Both the position numbers and the translations under genes were made by a program. The notes under the pieces are model-generated. The model searched no databases and had not been told where the DNA came from. It saw only the letters and a list, made by a program, of their open reading frames with translations. DNA of 64,000 nucleotides from the NCBI RefSeq assembly GCF_033807715.1, contig NC_084597.1, forward strand, positions 10,393,343 to 10,457,342, given 5' to 3'. This document shows positions 12,701 through 64,000 of the stretch, in pieces. This stretch comes from Cololabis saira. Its lineage: Eukaryota > Chordata > Actinopteri > Beloniformes > Belonidae. The number at the start of each line of letters is the position of its first letter. The first letter of the stretch is position 1.

Positions 12701-15700
12701 ATTTCAAGCCAGTCAATTGTAAAACATCAAATCACACAGTTTACTTACCGTGTTGACCTTGTTGTTCTTGTGTTTTGCATTAATGTTCTTGATGTCTGCC
12801 ACAATGTGAGTGTACAGCGTCTGTGCAGTGAGGAAAAAAGCAAATGTTTACATCTGGAAAAGGAGGAGTGCACAATAAGAAAGTCTTCTGCAAAACATAA
12901 ACGGCAAAAAATGTGGTCAAGTAAGCAGAGTAACATAGATGAGCTTAATTGTAACGGGGGGATATGCCAGTTGCACAGAAACACAGTAATAACAGTTTGA
13001 CCATCAGAAGTTCTGCCAATGTTTGTTTTTCGTCAAAGTTGGAACTATGAGAATATGAAAAGCAACATCAAAAGTGTCTTTTGCATCCGTCTGAACGCTC
13101 GCACCTTCCTGAGCAGTTTGTCATGGCATCGCAGCAGCTCAAAGAAAAGCTCCAGGAGGCTGGTGGGGTCGATCAAATCCTTGTTCCTCAGGAGAATCAG
13201 CGCTTTGCAGAAGGTCTGTCAAGAACACAGGAATCGCAGTGAGACATTTCAGTTGATATGCAGGGCCAGTGTGATGTGAAGCATCAGAGAAGTGAAGCAG
13301 GTGTCGGTGTCCTCACCATCCGCAGCTCTGGCGCCAGGACTGTGTGGTAGCTCATCAACAACTCAGACATCTCCTGAGGAAATGTACGTAGCTGCTGCTT
13401 GTAACAGTGAGCAACCTGAGGGACAAGAGAGAATTCTCAGAAACCATCATCTAAATCAACAACTGCTGGTGTCCTTTTATCGCTGCTCCATAGAGAGCAT
13501 CCTCACTTATTGCATGTGTGTGTGGTTCTCCAGCTGCACAGTGGCAAATAAGAAGGCACTCCAGAGGGTCGTCACAACGGCCCAAAAAAATAATGGGCTG
13601 CACTCTCCCCTCCCTGGAGGAGCTGTACAACACCCGGTGTCTCAGGAAAGCCAGGAAAATCATCAAGGACCCATCTCACCCCGGACACTCACTCTTTGAA
13701 CTGTTGCCCTCAGGCAGACGTTTCAGGACACTGAAATCACCCACAAACAGACTCAAGAGCAGTTTCTATGCCAGAGCCATAACTACACTCAATACTGCTA
13801 AATACTCAAACTGACTTTTTCCATTTGCAATACTGACCAAACCGTGCAATACCTGCCATAGAATCGTGCAATTAGGCCTGTGTTGAAAAAATCGATTTCC
13901 CAATTCTAAATCGATTCTCATATTAATTCCTAAAAATCGATTCATATGTCTAAAGATCGATTTTTTTTTTCTTCATCATTACATTACAACTTTTGGTTAT
14001 TTTTTTGTTTATCCCAAAAAAAGGAATGTTTTGTTGGACACGAAAATAACTGGTGCCATGTTTCTGCCTTTAAATATGTTTAAAGGTATGAAAACATTAA
14101 AGTGTTAGGTTATAATTGCATAACTTGTCTATATTTCATTACTTTATATACTGTCTTGGGGATACATTTGCAAAAAATGCTAAAAACCAAATGCTCAAAC
14201 ATTAAAAACCAAAATAGACCGAAAATGGAACAAATAAAAACGGAATGTGGGAAAAAATAAAACCGATTTCATCCGTCTCTGTTTGCTGCCCTGGATCTGT
14301 TTGGTAATTCTGCCCCACATGATGTTTCTGAAAGCAGTTCTATCAGCACTCTGGGAGCTGATTGGTCCTTACAGCATCATTAGCTGCCAATACTTGCTGT
14401 TTAATCTCAATATAATACTAGTAGTAATATTTTGCATAACTACAGTCATATAATTCATGCAACAGCTCAAAAAACAGTTTTAATAACACTAACCCAAATC
14501 AATATTGGAATCGAATCGGATCGAATCAAATCTTGATAATCGATTCAGAATCTTCAGAATCGAATCGATTCTTTACATTTGAATCGATCCCCAGCCCTAC
14601 GTGCAATACCTGTATATTGTCTTCCTGTTTGTGTCCTTTTAGAGATTATTTATTTTTATAGGTGTTGTTGTTTTAATATATCTATTTTTTTTTTAAACAT
14701 GCACCTTAAAGAAGATAGCATCCAATTTCATTGTACCTGTACAAATGACAATAAAGACATTCTAATTCTAAGAGGAGGTTTGATGACACAACCAGAAGAA
14801 GAAAGCAGAGACACACTGAAGATTTTGGCAAGGGCACTCATTCAACCTCACTTTGATTATGGAGTTCATGTCTGGTACTGTGACGCCACTAAGGCTCTGA
14901 AAACCAAGCTCCAGACAGCTCAAAACAAACTGATAAGGCTTCTGCTCAATCTTCCATCTCGGGCTCACCTAACAGCAAACCATATGCTCAGCGTGGGATG
15001 GCTCCTGGTAGCCGACAGAGTACAGTTTCTTGCGTTGATTTTGGTGTACAAGATACATTACACCTCCAAAATACCCTTGTACTTGTCTAAATACTTCCAA
15101 AATGTAAAAGATGTTCACCACCATAACACTAGAGGCAGCTCCACAAATCACTTTCAGCCCAGGGTTAACTCCAAGAAAGGTTCAAATTCGTTTGCATCCT
15201 ATACTACCAACATGTGGAATTCCTTACCGACAGCCATAAAAGAGAGCAAATCCCTAATCTCCTTCAAATCTGCCCTAAAAAGCCACCTACAGGAGGCTGC
15301 TACTCGTAACTGGGAATAATCAAAGCCTCTACTGCACATCCCGCTGTTCCTTCTGATTATTGTTTCTTGTTTTTGTTTTTTGTTTTCTGCTTTTGTTTTG
15401 TATTACCTAGCTTATTCTATTTGTCTCATCACCTTTTTAGTCTCTTTCGGTGCAAAATAACAGTAATTCCCCCCTTTTCTTTTTTTTTTACAATCTTCCC
15501 TACAAAGTACTGCTTCTTACCTGTATTATTATTATTATTATTATTATTATTGTATACCAGTTTACTGTTCATAGTGTGTTATTATTACTGTGTTATTACT
15601 TTTCTATTGATGCCTCTTGTTTTTGCACTATCCCCTTTGCTGCTGTAAACTGCAAATTTCCCTTCTGTGGGACTATTAAAAGGTTTATCTTATCTTATCT

Positions 15701-16206
15701 ATGTCATTCAATGTTATATGAGTTTAAAAAAGGTCTCCAATGTAAACAAGTGTAATGCTTTCTTGGAATAATGCCCTTTAGTTGACTTTGTATCAGCGAA
15801 TCTGTACTGTCATGAAACTGTACCTGATCCTATGCAATTCTTCTAATAAATTCTTCAATCAATCAATCAAAACCCATCTACAGGTGGGAGAGACACACAC
15901 GTTATTATTATTATTATTATTACCTGAGACAGAAACATGACCAGCTCCGCCAGCTCCTTGTTGGGTTTGTCAGGCTGCAGCCTGAAGATCCGCACATTTG
16001 ATCGATAGTGTTCATACTGCTGCGTGAACTGTTCAAAGTAAGACAACATAAGAACAACATTAAAACAGTTTCAGTCTGCAGGCTGACAGCATTAGCCGCG
16101 TTAGCTGCGCACGCACCTCCTGGACATAAGACGGCGGGTCTCTCTTTATGAGATTCTGAAGCTGCGGCAAGTTGTTTGGTAGTTTGTTGCTTTTACGTCC
16201 CGACAT
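3353..16206 (-). CDS. sdad1: SDA1 domain-containing protein 1, complete, 22 coding exons
   Basis: Nuclear/nucleolar SDA1-family factor needed for 60S ribosomal subunit maturation and export (family knowledge). Coding exons in gene order: 16117-16206, 15924-16028, 13317-13415, 13105-13215, 12749-12820, 12558-12658, 12405-12462, 12257-12331, 11096-11197, 10928-10997, 10703-10806, 9872-9929, 9744-9802, 9586-9662, 8508-8605, 8312-8388, 7964-8093, 7754-7845, 7461-7648, 5039-5123, 3500-3661, 3353-3400. All phases agree and the sum is 2061 nt (686 aa plus TAG), close to the roughly 687 aa I recall for the human protein. The start [20 protein letters not shown] matches the family N-terminus. An acidic stretch ([13 protein letters not shown], then SDDDEDGEW) precedes a basic tail ([14 protein letters not shown], ending LKKKKQYK) typical of nucleolar proteins. 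Every intron is GT-AG except intron 8, which has a GC donor at 12255-12256. I see no frameshift or stop. Confidence 0.96.
5526..6390. mobile_element. hAT-like non-autonomous element (CAGTGGTGTCAAA ends)
   Basis: Termini CAGTGGTGTCAAA and TTTGACACCCCTG with internal CGGCCCG-rich inverted segments. Flanks CTTTAGAC and CTTTCGAT look like a decayed 8-bp duplication. In a sdad1 intron; no coding capacity. Confidence 0.75.
6810..7404. mobile_element. hAT-like MITE, GGGCTGGGCGATAT family, copy 1
   Basis: Inverted termini TAAGGCTGGGCGATAT and ATCGCCCAGCCCTA. Perfect 8-bp duplication TTTGGGTT at 6802-6809 and 7405-7412. Other copies lie at 38119-38746 and 57257-57919. Confidence 0.88.
8695..9534. mobile_element. 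Inverted-repeat element with TGGGCCAAATCCACAAA ends
   Basis: Termini TGGGCCAAATCCACAAAG and CTTTTGTGGATTTGGCCCA, with further internal inverted similarity rich in GCGCAAAT-type words. No clear target duplication or coding region. In a sdad1 intron. Confidence 0.75.
11268..12209. mobile_element. hAT-like non-autonomous element (TAGGGGTGTAAC ends)
   Basis: Termini TAGGGGTGTAACAATA and TATCGTTACACCCCTA, with perfect 8-bp duplication CTTCTACA at 11260-11267 and 12210-12217. Fills most of sdad1 intron 8. No transposase. Confidence 0.88.
13440..14770 (+). mobile_element. LINE 3' fragment (CR1/L2-like reverse transcriptase C-terminus), split by a hAT-like MITE
   Basis: Plus-strand frames read [20 protein letters not shown] and then [20 protein letters not shown] and [16 protein letters not shown], the C-terminal tail of non-LTR reverse transcriptases, with a frameshift between the two frames. 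The 3' tail (TGACAATAAAGACATTC) resumes after the nested MITE at 13873-14599. In sdad1 intron 2; inactive. Confidence 0.75.
13873..14599. mobile_element. hAT-like MITE, GGCTGGGGATCGATTC family, copy 1
   Basis: Ends TAGGCCTGTGTTG and CGATCCCCAGCCCTA. Perfect 8-bp duplication CGTGCAAT at 13865-13872 and 14600-14607. It sits in the LINE 3' region. Related copies: 45026-45759 and 60406-61164. Confidence 0.88.
14771..15875 (+). mobile_element. Second LINE 3' fragment with intact RT C-terminal frame
   Basis: A plus-strand frame to 15319 reads [40 protein letters not shown] and [20 protein letters not shown], typical of a CR1/L2-type ORF2 C-terminus. The 3' region holds a TTATC-repeat LINE tail (15679-15700) and ends in a CAATCAAT tail near 15857-15871. 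5'-truncated, no endonuclease. Confidence 0.75.
15903..15922. repeat. ATT microsatellite overlapping a sdad1 5' splice site
   Basis: About seven ATT units whose minus-strand copy forms GTAATAATAAT, the donor of sdad1 intron 2 (exon ends at 15924). Confidence 0.85.
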
Positions 16207-16352
16207 GTTTTGTAACGATTGATCCGATATGTCTTGAATATAATGGGAAAAAAATAGAAGATTAACAAACAAGCGTGGCTACTCTGTAGGCTGCCATGAA
16301 AAAGGCAACCGGAAGGGTTACGTCACTTCCGATTAACTGCGTCACTTCTGTT
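16207..16352 (-). promoter_or_regulatory. Putative sdad1 promoter/5' UTR with ETS and CRE-like sites
   Basis: Directly upstream of the sdad1 ATG (16204-16206). On the minus strand CGGAAGTGACGTAA at 16318-16331 joins an ETS site and a CRE-like site. A second ETS core (ACCGGAAG, plus strand) lies at 16308-16315 and a TGACGC half-site at about 16337-16345. I see no TATA box. This layout is common for housekeeping ribosome-biogenesis genes. The start site itself is inferred. Confidence 0.5.
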
Positions 16353-16379
16353 TTCATCGGAATATTATAACATTTTTCT

Positions 16380-18870
16380 TTATTTTATATATATATTTTA
16401 ATTTTTTTTTCTAGAAAACAAACAAAACAAACAGACAAACAAAACTGTACAAAACAAAACAACAAAATCAATGTTTGTGACCGTGTATGCGGTTATGTGA
16501 ATGCGTGTGTGAGTGCGTGCGGTGTGTTGTGTGTCCGCGGCCCTCTGGTGGTCCGTGGCAGTATTGCAGGTAGTCCGTGACATTGTAAATGGAAAACAAT
16601 AATAATTAAAAATATATATATTTTTTCTTTAGACTCAATTTATTTTCCATTTACTATTCATTTTTGTGAATAATTTATCCATCCAAATGATGTCAAATGA
16701 GTGAGAGTGAACTTTGTAATATTATAAACCCTTTTGGCTTCCTATTGGTCATTTTTCATTGACTGTTTTTTGTTTTGTTTTGTTTTTTTTTATAGCAAAA
16801 GGTGCAAATAAAAACGGATGCAAATACATAGCCTTTGTAGGCCCATACTCTTATTTAAAAGCAAGGTGCAAAATAAAACACACATCCCCAAAAGCAGTGG
16901 TCCCCGAGTTGCTTCTTGGTTATAATGGTGGTCCCTGGGACAAAACCAGTTGAAAACCTGTTCTAGAATGACCAAACGACCGCAGCCAAAAAAAAGAAAA
17001 AAATAAATAAATGAAGAAATAAAAAATAGTTCATTAATTAATAACTAATAAATAAAGTAAAAGAATGGGGTAATCAATCAATTAAATAAGTAATGTAAAG
17101 TATAATAATAAATATCTATCTTCATCAATATCACAATCCTCTTTGAACATGGAAAAGTAGTAATAAGCAGTAATAATGGCGATCTATGAAAAATACACAT
17201 ATTCATTCAGAAAAGAAAAGGATGATGATATGATTGATTGATTAATAATCAATTAACAATATAATAATAACAATAATGACAGAAGTAATATCAGTAATAT
17301 TCTAACAATAATAATAATCACAATTACAGTTGTCATAGCAATAACAACACTAATATATTATAATAATATATTATATTAATTTTGCTTCACATGCACACAC
17401 TAGATAATATTTTCCATCATATTTCTGACATTTAAAACATTCACAACAATTTACAATTTACAGATAAAGATAAAAATACAGTTTCTCACCTGTCAGAACC
17501 TTTTGGGTGTGAGAGAAAACGTTTTCAAAAACCAAGAGAATTGGTTTAGTTGTTGGTCTACTATCTTTTTCTCATCGGGTCAAATTTCTTAACAGGCGTT
17601 ATTATTTGGATAAACTGAGTCCAGGTTGGGGATCTTAACGGTTACTTTTACGCCTGAAAAAATATTAAAACTTAATAAAGTGGCATATTAACAGCGCTAC
17701 AGCTGAAATTAAAACAGCTTTTAGCTCTCGGCTTCCTGATATTTTGTGACGTATGTGCAAACGTAACTACGCAGTCGCTTACGTACCCGAACGTAAACCA
17801 CGCAGTGACGTAGCAAGCAAAATTTAGGGGTGGTGCTGAAAAGTAGGAGTAGTGGGTGTATTGGGACAGGGCCCTGGGAAGATTTCAAGTGCCCTAAAAT
17901 CTGTGGCTTCTTTTTTTAGGGCTAGTGGTAGAAAGTAGGGGGTGTATTGGGATTGGCCCTAAACCTCTTCAGTTTTGCAGTGAGCGATTTATCCACCAGG
18001 GGCCGATTTGACCTACAGTGGACTCCAATTCTCTCTTCTGTCAGGTTCTTCTCCAGATCCAAGAAGTGAATCCGGCATGCAAGACCCTTTAACTTGCACT
18101 ATCTAGACTGGCCACAAGGGGGAGACACCTCTCGTTCCACAAAATCATTTTAGTTTGAGAAATGATGTTCCTTTGTCAATGACTCAAAAACCCAAACATT
18201 TCTTAACATTTCCTCTACAACAGAGGCCTTTTCTAAAACATTCAAATACAAATGTTTCTACAGACATGAGTGTAAATGTCTTTTTGATACCACCACTAGC
18301 AATTAGACTTGTAGATCTTGAGACCACTTTTTTGTGGTCTTGGTCTTGGACTTGGATAATTGAGATGCCGTTGCACAGGTGGAGGAGGTGACAGAATCTG
18401 GTGATCACCAGTTCTTCCTCTTGTTAATGTACAGTTTTGTAACCTATTTATATTTTGCATCTGTATTTAATTACAGTTTTGTGTTAATAATGACCTTGTT
18501 TCAATAAATATATGAATAATATTTGCATATCGTGATTGATTAAGCATCAGGTCCCTTTCAGTGATTCTGATATACAGTGTAATCTGATTACTATAATGGT
18601 AAATAATGCAATTTCAAGTCGGTAATTGTGTCTTTAATATTTGAAATTCAGGTTTCATCTCCAAATTCAGTCCAATTTAAAACAGTACCATTTACTATTC
18701 ATTCCTTTTCTGAGGTGGAGGGGGGTGTTGGAGCTGGTTATTCTGTTAGAGGACCTTGGGACTAGTTAGTAGTCGTGTCAATCCTTAAAAGCACTCGAGT
18801 CAATCCTCTAATATGGTAAAAATAGCAGTAGTGTAGTCGCCACACATAGCTGATCTCAGCTGATGGATGA
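16380..18870. other. AT-rich intergenic DNA between sdad1 and ptpn13
   Basis: No exon recognised. It contains partial repeat debris: two direct related segments with GTAGGGGGTGTATTGGGA-like text at about 17820-17960, and a short segment with TGACGTA/TTACGTA words near 17745-17815. Confidence 0.4.
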
Positions 18871-18879
18871 AAACATTTA

Positions 18880-19262
18880 CAGGACTGTCTCAGAAAATTA
18901 GAATATTGTGATTTTCTGTAATGCAATTACAAAAACAACAAAAATGTCATACATTCTGGATTCATTACAAATCAACTGAAATATTGCAAGCCTTTTATTA
19001 TTTCAATACTGCTGATCATGGCTTACAGCTTAAGAAAACTCAAATATCCTATCTCAAAAAATTGGAATATTCTGGGAATCTTAATCTTAAATCTTAAACT
19101 GTAAACCATAATCAGCAATATCAAAATAATAAAAGGCTTGCAATATTTCAGTTGATTTGTAATGAATCCAGAATGTATGACATTTTTTTTTTTTTTTTTT
19201 TAATTGCATTACAGAAAATAAAGAACTTTATCACAATAATCAAATTTTCTGAGACAGTCCTG
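18880..19262. mobile_element. Palindromic Tc1/mariner-type MITE (CAGGACTGTCTCAG ends), copy 1
   Basis: Ends CAGGACTGTCTCAGAAAA and TTTTCTGAGACAGTCCTG flanked by TA on both sides. The two halves are near-complementary through the whole length. Other copies: 37206-37593 and 44211-44588. Confidence 0.88.
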
Positions 19263-19562
19263 TATAGTGAGTTCAACAACATCATTCACAGTTGAATACA
19301 ACCTCATATGGAAACTAGCTGAACCAGGATGGTGCTGATGTTCTACAATCACGCAGGATCAGGAAATAACTAAGTTTAAAAAAAAAAACCCCAACATAAA
19401 AAACCAATACCACCTAAAGGAGATTTTTCCATATCTATTCGTCTCGAATAGATATGAGCAGAATCTTGTTTGATATGTACAATTGTGTCCGTCAGTGGAA
19501 ATGTTTATCCCCGCTAATTCAACAAACAGATTTTCCGATGCAATTTATTCAGGAATATAAAC

Positions 19563-20797
19563 TTTATTTCGCTTAACTGGGCAACTGCACGGCCAACAAA
19601 GTCCAAGACTAACATGAAATACATTTGAACTCCTTCTCGGACTCATTTTACAAAGATAAAATCATACATTTTTGGCACCACATGGTGGCGAAACTGTTAA
19701 AAGGAAAGCCATCTTTGCTTCGAACTGGTGCACAACCTGCTACAGGACTTGCAGCCATCTCCAATATTCTCTCAGACACCTTAGGGGCGTACTTTATTTC
19801 AAGTCATTTGTGTTCAGTAACTACATACAACATACAAACATAGATCACGTTGACATCTGAAAAGTAAGCATATTGATACACCGCAATAGTTGCAATACTC
19901 GATGTGTATCAGAGACCACATCAAACTTTTAAAACGATTCATGAAACTTTCCAAAAGAGAAATGGTGATGGGGCTAAGGCCAAAGCATCCCCGGCAGCCT
20001 CAGCAGAGAATTTTAACTTCATAACTGCAAAATTGTGCAGTTTACACCTGTAAGAGTGGATAAGTTGTAATTCTCTTCTTTGTGCTTTTTTTGGGTGGCA
20101 CAGTGGTTTAAACAAGCGGCCCATGTACAGTCTACAGTCCTCGTCGTCCCCATTCTCACTCTCTACCCTCTTCATGTCTACAACTTGGATAAAGGCCAAT
20201 AGAGCTGCAAAATCTTTAATAAAAAAAAAATAAAACACAATATGACGAGAAACAAGTATAATATTTGAGCTATTTTTTTGTTTAAAGAAAATTTCCCCTA
20301 CATAACAGATAAAACGTGTCCAGTTTAATATTTAGAAAGATGAATATGTACACTTTAAACGTCCTGGTTTGCCTCCGGCGTTGAGCAGGTTCTGCGTAAT
20401 AGATTTACATAGCAAATACTGACATAGTATTCTGTCAAGGCAAGTTTCAGCATCAAAACAGGCTTCAAGATACACAAAAAGGGTCCACATAAAACATGAA
20501 ATCATTTCATAATCCTCTAAAAATACCAAAGAATCTGGAAAAAAAAAAAAAAAAGAAAAGTGTCCTCTGTGGATGATATGAATTACAATCAGCAGCTTGC
20601 ATAAATGCATCAAAAGGAAGTAGCAGCCAGAAAGAACTTGAGAAGCAAACATAAAAATATAGAGCTTTTAGAAGGATTTACTCTCAAGATTTACTCTCAA
20701 GAAAACCAAATAGTTTAAAGCATAAAAAAACATAAAACATGTAGTGTAATTTGGCAATGTTTGCCAGTCAACTCAAACAGAGCCTGTGTGGCTTCTA
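19563..20797 (-). other. Probable ptpn13 3' UTR with two AATAAA signals
   Basis: Downstream of the ptpn13 stop. Minus-strand AATAAA occurs at 19793-19798 and again at 19563-19568, which would give a 3' UTR of about 1.0 or 1.2 kb. I see no open gene in it. The extent is inferred. Confidence 0.45.
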
Positions 20798-61951
<41,154 letters not shown>

Positions 61952-63450
61952 CTGAAAGAAAAGGTAAGGAGATTAAAAAAGCCTGAATAAGAGGAGGCGG
62001 CACCAATAAAATAAAGTAAAAAAAAAAAAAAAAAAAAGGGCTCTGTTTCATTCAACCCTCAATTTGACTCCAGTTCTTAGTGACGCTGTCCCTTTTCATT
62101 CATACAGAATCCCAGTAAATTACACATTTTGTAGGAAGCTGACACAAGAGGGAGCAAATAGTACAAAAACAGACTTGTGAATTTAAGCTCTGCCTTTTTT
62201 TACCCTTTTCCAACATTATTTTGATAAAACCTCTTTTTTATTAAAATACTCAAGAAATACAGCACAAAAGCAAATACAAAATGTATTTTGCGCTCAAAGA
62301 CGAAGATTTATGTATATATAATACATTTGTGCTCAGGAATGAGCAGGAGAATATATCTGTCTAGTATACATAATAATTATGTATTAATTGTCTCCAGATT
62401 TAGTCATTGTGAATGTTAAATATAATATTCAAATAAAGAAATATTATTTTAAATGTAAGTTCATTTTGAAACCATGCATTGTGCAAACTTAATGAAGTTG
62501 ATATTGACCTACTTTAAAAAAAAACACGCCATAATGACAAAGCACCACTTTCCACCAAGATTTCCTTATTTGATTATTATATTAAGCATTGAGCACAAGC
62601 ATTTCAGTCCATAGTAGCCAGTTTGATGTTATAAATAAGCGACCAAAATATAAACCATACGCTCCTTTATTTATGACATCTGTGCATTATATCAGCAAAA
62701 CAAAACAATCACATGAAATTATAGGAGGCTTAGAAGTTCCATCTGAAATGCAAAGTCCTCATTTAGAGATTCAAATGAAAAAAATTTCAGGCCAATCCTA
62801 GAAGCCTAATGATGTAAACAAGTCCTCTATAAACGGAGGTTAATAACAAATAATGTGACAAACATTATCACTGTGCAACACTGGCAAAAGATCAGAAGTA
62901 GTAAAAAACATCTCTAGCAGAGATTTACATGTGTTTTGCTTGCCGGCCGGAAGTGACGTCCGATCGATCGGGACAACACTACTTTCCTCCCCTTTTTTGA
63001 AATATGACCAGGGGCCACATAAAAGCTCCTGGCGGGCCGCATGTGGCCCGCGGGCCGCCGGCTGAATATCCCTGCTCTACAGCTTGGTTCATAGCAGCCG
63101 GTCAAAAGGGGGTGGAGCCAAGCACTCAACCCCACTTTCTTTGACAGGTACAGAATAATGTGAAGTTGGAAAGAGATAAAGATGCTGCAGTTATCTTCAC
63201 GTATTTTCAAGCCTAAATTACTCCAGGTTTTTTTTTCTCCTCCTTCCCATATTATGCTTCTTTAGGGCTGGCCGTGGAGTTAGATTCATCCCCAAGTGCC
63301 TCTGGGCAGGACGTTGAAAGCCAGATTGCCCCGACAATTCGTAGTGGTCGTATCAAAGCCCGGGTGAATGGGGACGACTGTGTTAGGAAGCGCATACCAC
63401 ATAAACCCTGACGTAAAAACTGACATAAGTTGCATGCATATGTGATTATA
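61952..63450. other. ptpn13 intron, mostly unrecognised
   Basis: No exon seen. A truncated hAT-like end with GGCCCGCGGGCCGCCGGC lies at about 62995-63080. 63250-63420 is a less AT-rich stretch, open on the minus strand for 75 codons, with no recognisable protein motif. Confidence 0.4.
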
Positions 63451-64000
63451 CTAGGAATGGGCGATATTTTACCGTTCACGATAAACTGTCAAAAAAATTC
63501 CCCACGGTAAGAATTTGTCATCTCACGGTAAAAACGATAAATTCCCGTTGATGACGTTTTTGTGTAAAACTGATTTATGGTTCTGCGTTAAATCCACGCA
63601 CAACGTACGTGAAGGAAGGAAGGAAGGAAGGAAGGAAGGAAGGAAGGAAGGAAGGAAGGAAGGAAGGAAGGAAGGAAGGAAGGAAGGAAGGAAGGAAGGA
63701 AGGAAGGAAGGAAGGAAGGAAGGAAGGAAGGAAGGAAGAAAATAAGAAAGGAAGGAGGAAGGAAGGACGGAAGGAAGGAAGGAAGGATGGGAGAAAAGAG
63801 GAAGGAAGGAAGAAAGAAAGAGAGAAAGAAAGAAAGAAAAAAAGAGAGAAAGAAAGAAAGGAAGGAGCCAGAAAGAAAGAAAGAAAGGAGCCAGAAAGAA
63901 AGAAAGAAAGAAAGAAAGGAGCCAGAAAGAAAGAAAGAAAGAAAGAAAGAAAGGAGCCAGAAAGAAAGAAAGAAAGAAAGAAAGGAGCCAGAAAGAAAGA
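63451..64000. repeat. GGAA/GAAA microsatellite element, cut by window edge
   Basis: Starts CTAGGAATGGGCGATATTTT, the reverse of the end at about 47925-47949. Then (GGAA)n from about 63612 to 63737 and interrupted (GAAA)n with GGAGCCAGAAAG spacers to the edge. Same element as the one splitting the LINE near 47 kb. Confidence 0.85.

Noticed and set aside
14579..15319. 246-aa frame as a host gene
   Set aside because: The C-terminal part is a LINE reverse transcriptase tail and the N-terminal part crosses a MITE boundary and a different LINE tail.
18155..18408. Overlapping 74-78 aa frames on both strands in intergenic DNA
   Set aside because: No motif, no splice partners, and both strands are open equally; likely chance.

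Overview
This is a vertebrate nuclear genomic window, almost certainly from a ray-finned fish. It carries two spliced vertebrate genes with GT-AG introns, both on the minus strand, buried in repeats typical of teleosts: many short hAT-like elements with 8-bp target duplications, palindromic MITEs, CR1/L2-like LINE ends, an L1 end and a Penelope-like element. There are no operons, CRISPR arrays or bacterial features. I can see the repeat families but cannot name most of them without a library.

Layout, left to right. 1-3.2 kb: repeats, including an L1 remnant with a 19-bp target duplication that is itself cut by a palindromic element with a 9-bp duplication. 3,353-16,206 (minus): a complete sdad1 gene of 22 coding exons that I could join in frame into 686 codons plus stop; its product is a nuclear SDA1-family factor of 60S ribosomal subunit biogenesis. 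Its promoter side (16.2-16.4 kb) has ETS and CRE-like sites. 16.4-19.5 kb: AT-rich intergenic DNA. 19.6-61,951 (minus): the 3' two thirds of ptpn13, 31 coding exons from just before PDZ1 through six PDZ-like domains to the C-terminal tyrosine phosphatase domain. The KIND and FERM exons would lie beyond the right edge. 62-64 kb: ptpn13 intron ending in a long GGAA/GAAA microsatellite.

The PTP domain is intact (NRY motif, WPD loop, HCSAGIGRSG, Q loop). However, the ptpn13 reading is broken twice: the second PDZ1 exon loses its 3' end and donor to a 28-bp copy of a neighbouring hAT element, and the PDZ3 exon has a one-base frameshift at an A4/C6 run. These could be assembly errors, polymorphisms or true decay.

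The most unusual region is 22,515-35,344, inside the 13-kb intron between the last-but-three and last-but-two coding exons. A palindromic MITE there has been split by a 12.4-kb head-to-tail array of a repeat with hairpins at both ends. Because the MITE arms mirror each other, the target site before insertion can be read. The array is dense in GC-box/CCAAT-box pairs and carries a 42-bp minisatellite with the same pair followed by a perfect CRE, a tRNA-like Pol III unit, and a poly(A) retro-insertion with a 15-bp duplication. Other notable items are a sixth PDZ domain absent from the five-PDZ mammalian protein, a GIY-YIG Penelope-like fragment followed by a near-perfect hairpin and a hammerhead-like motif, and a piggyBac-like insertion whose empty site is visible elsewhere in the window.
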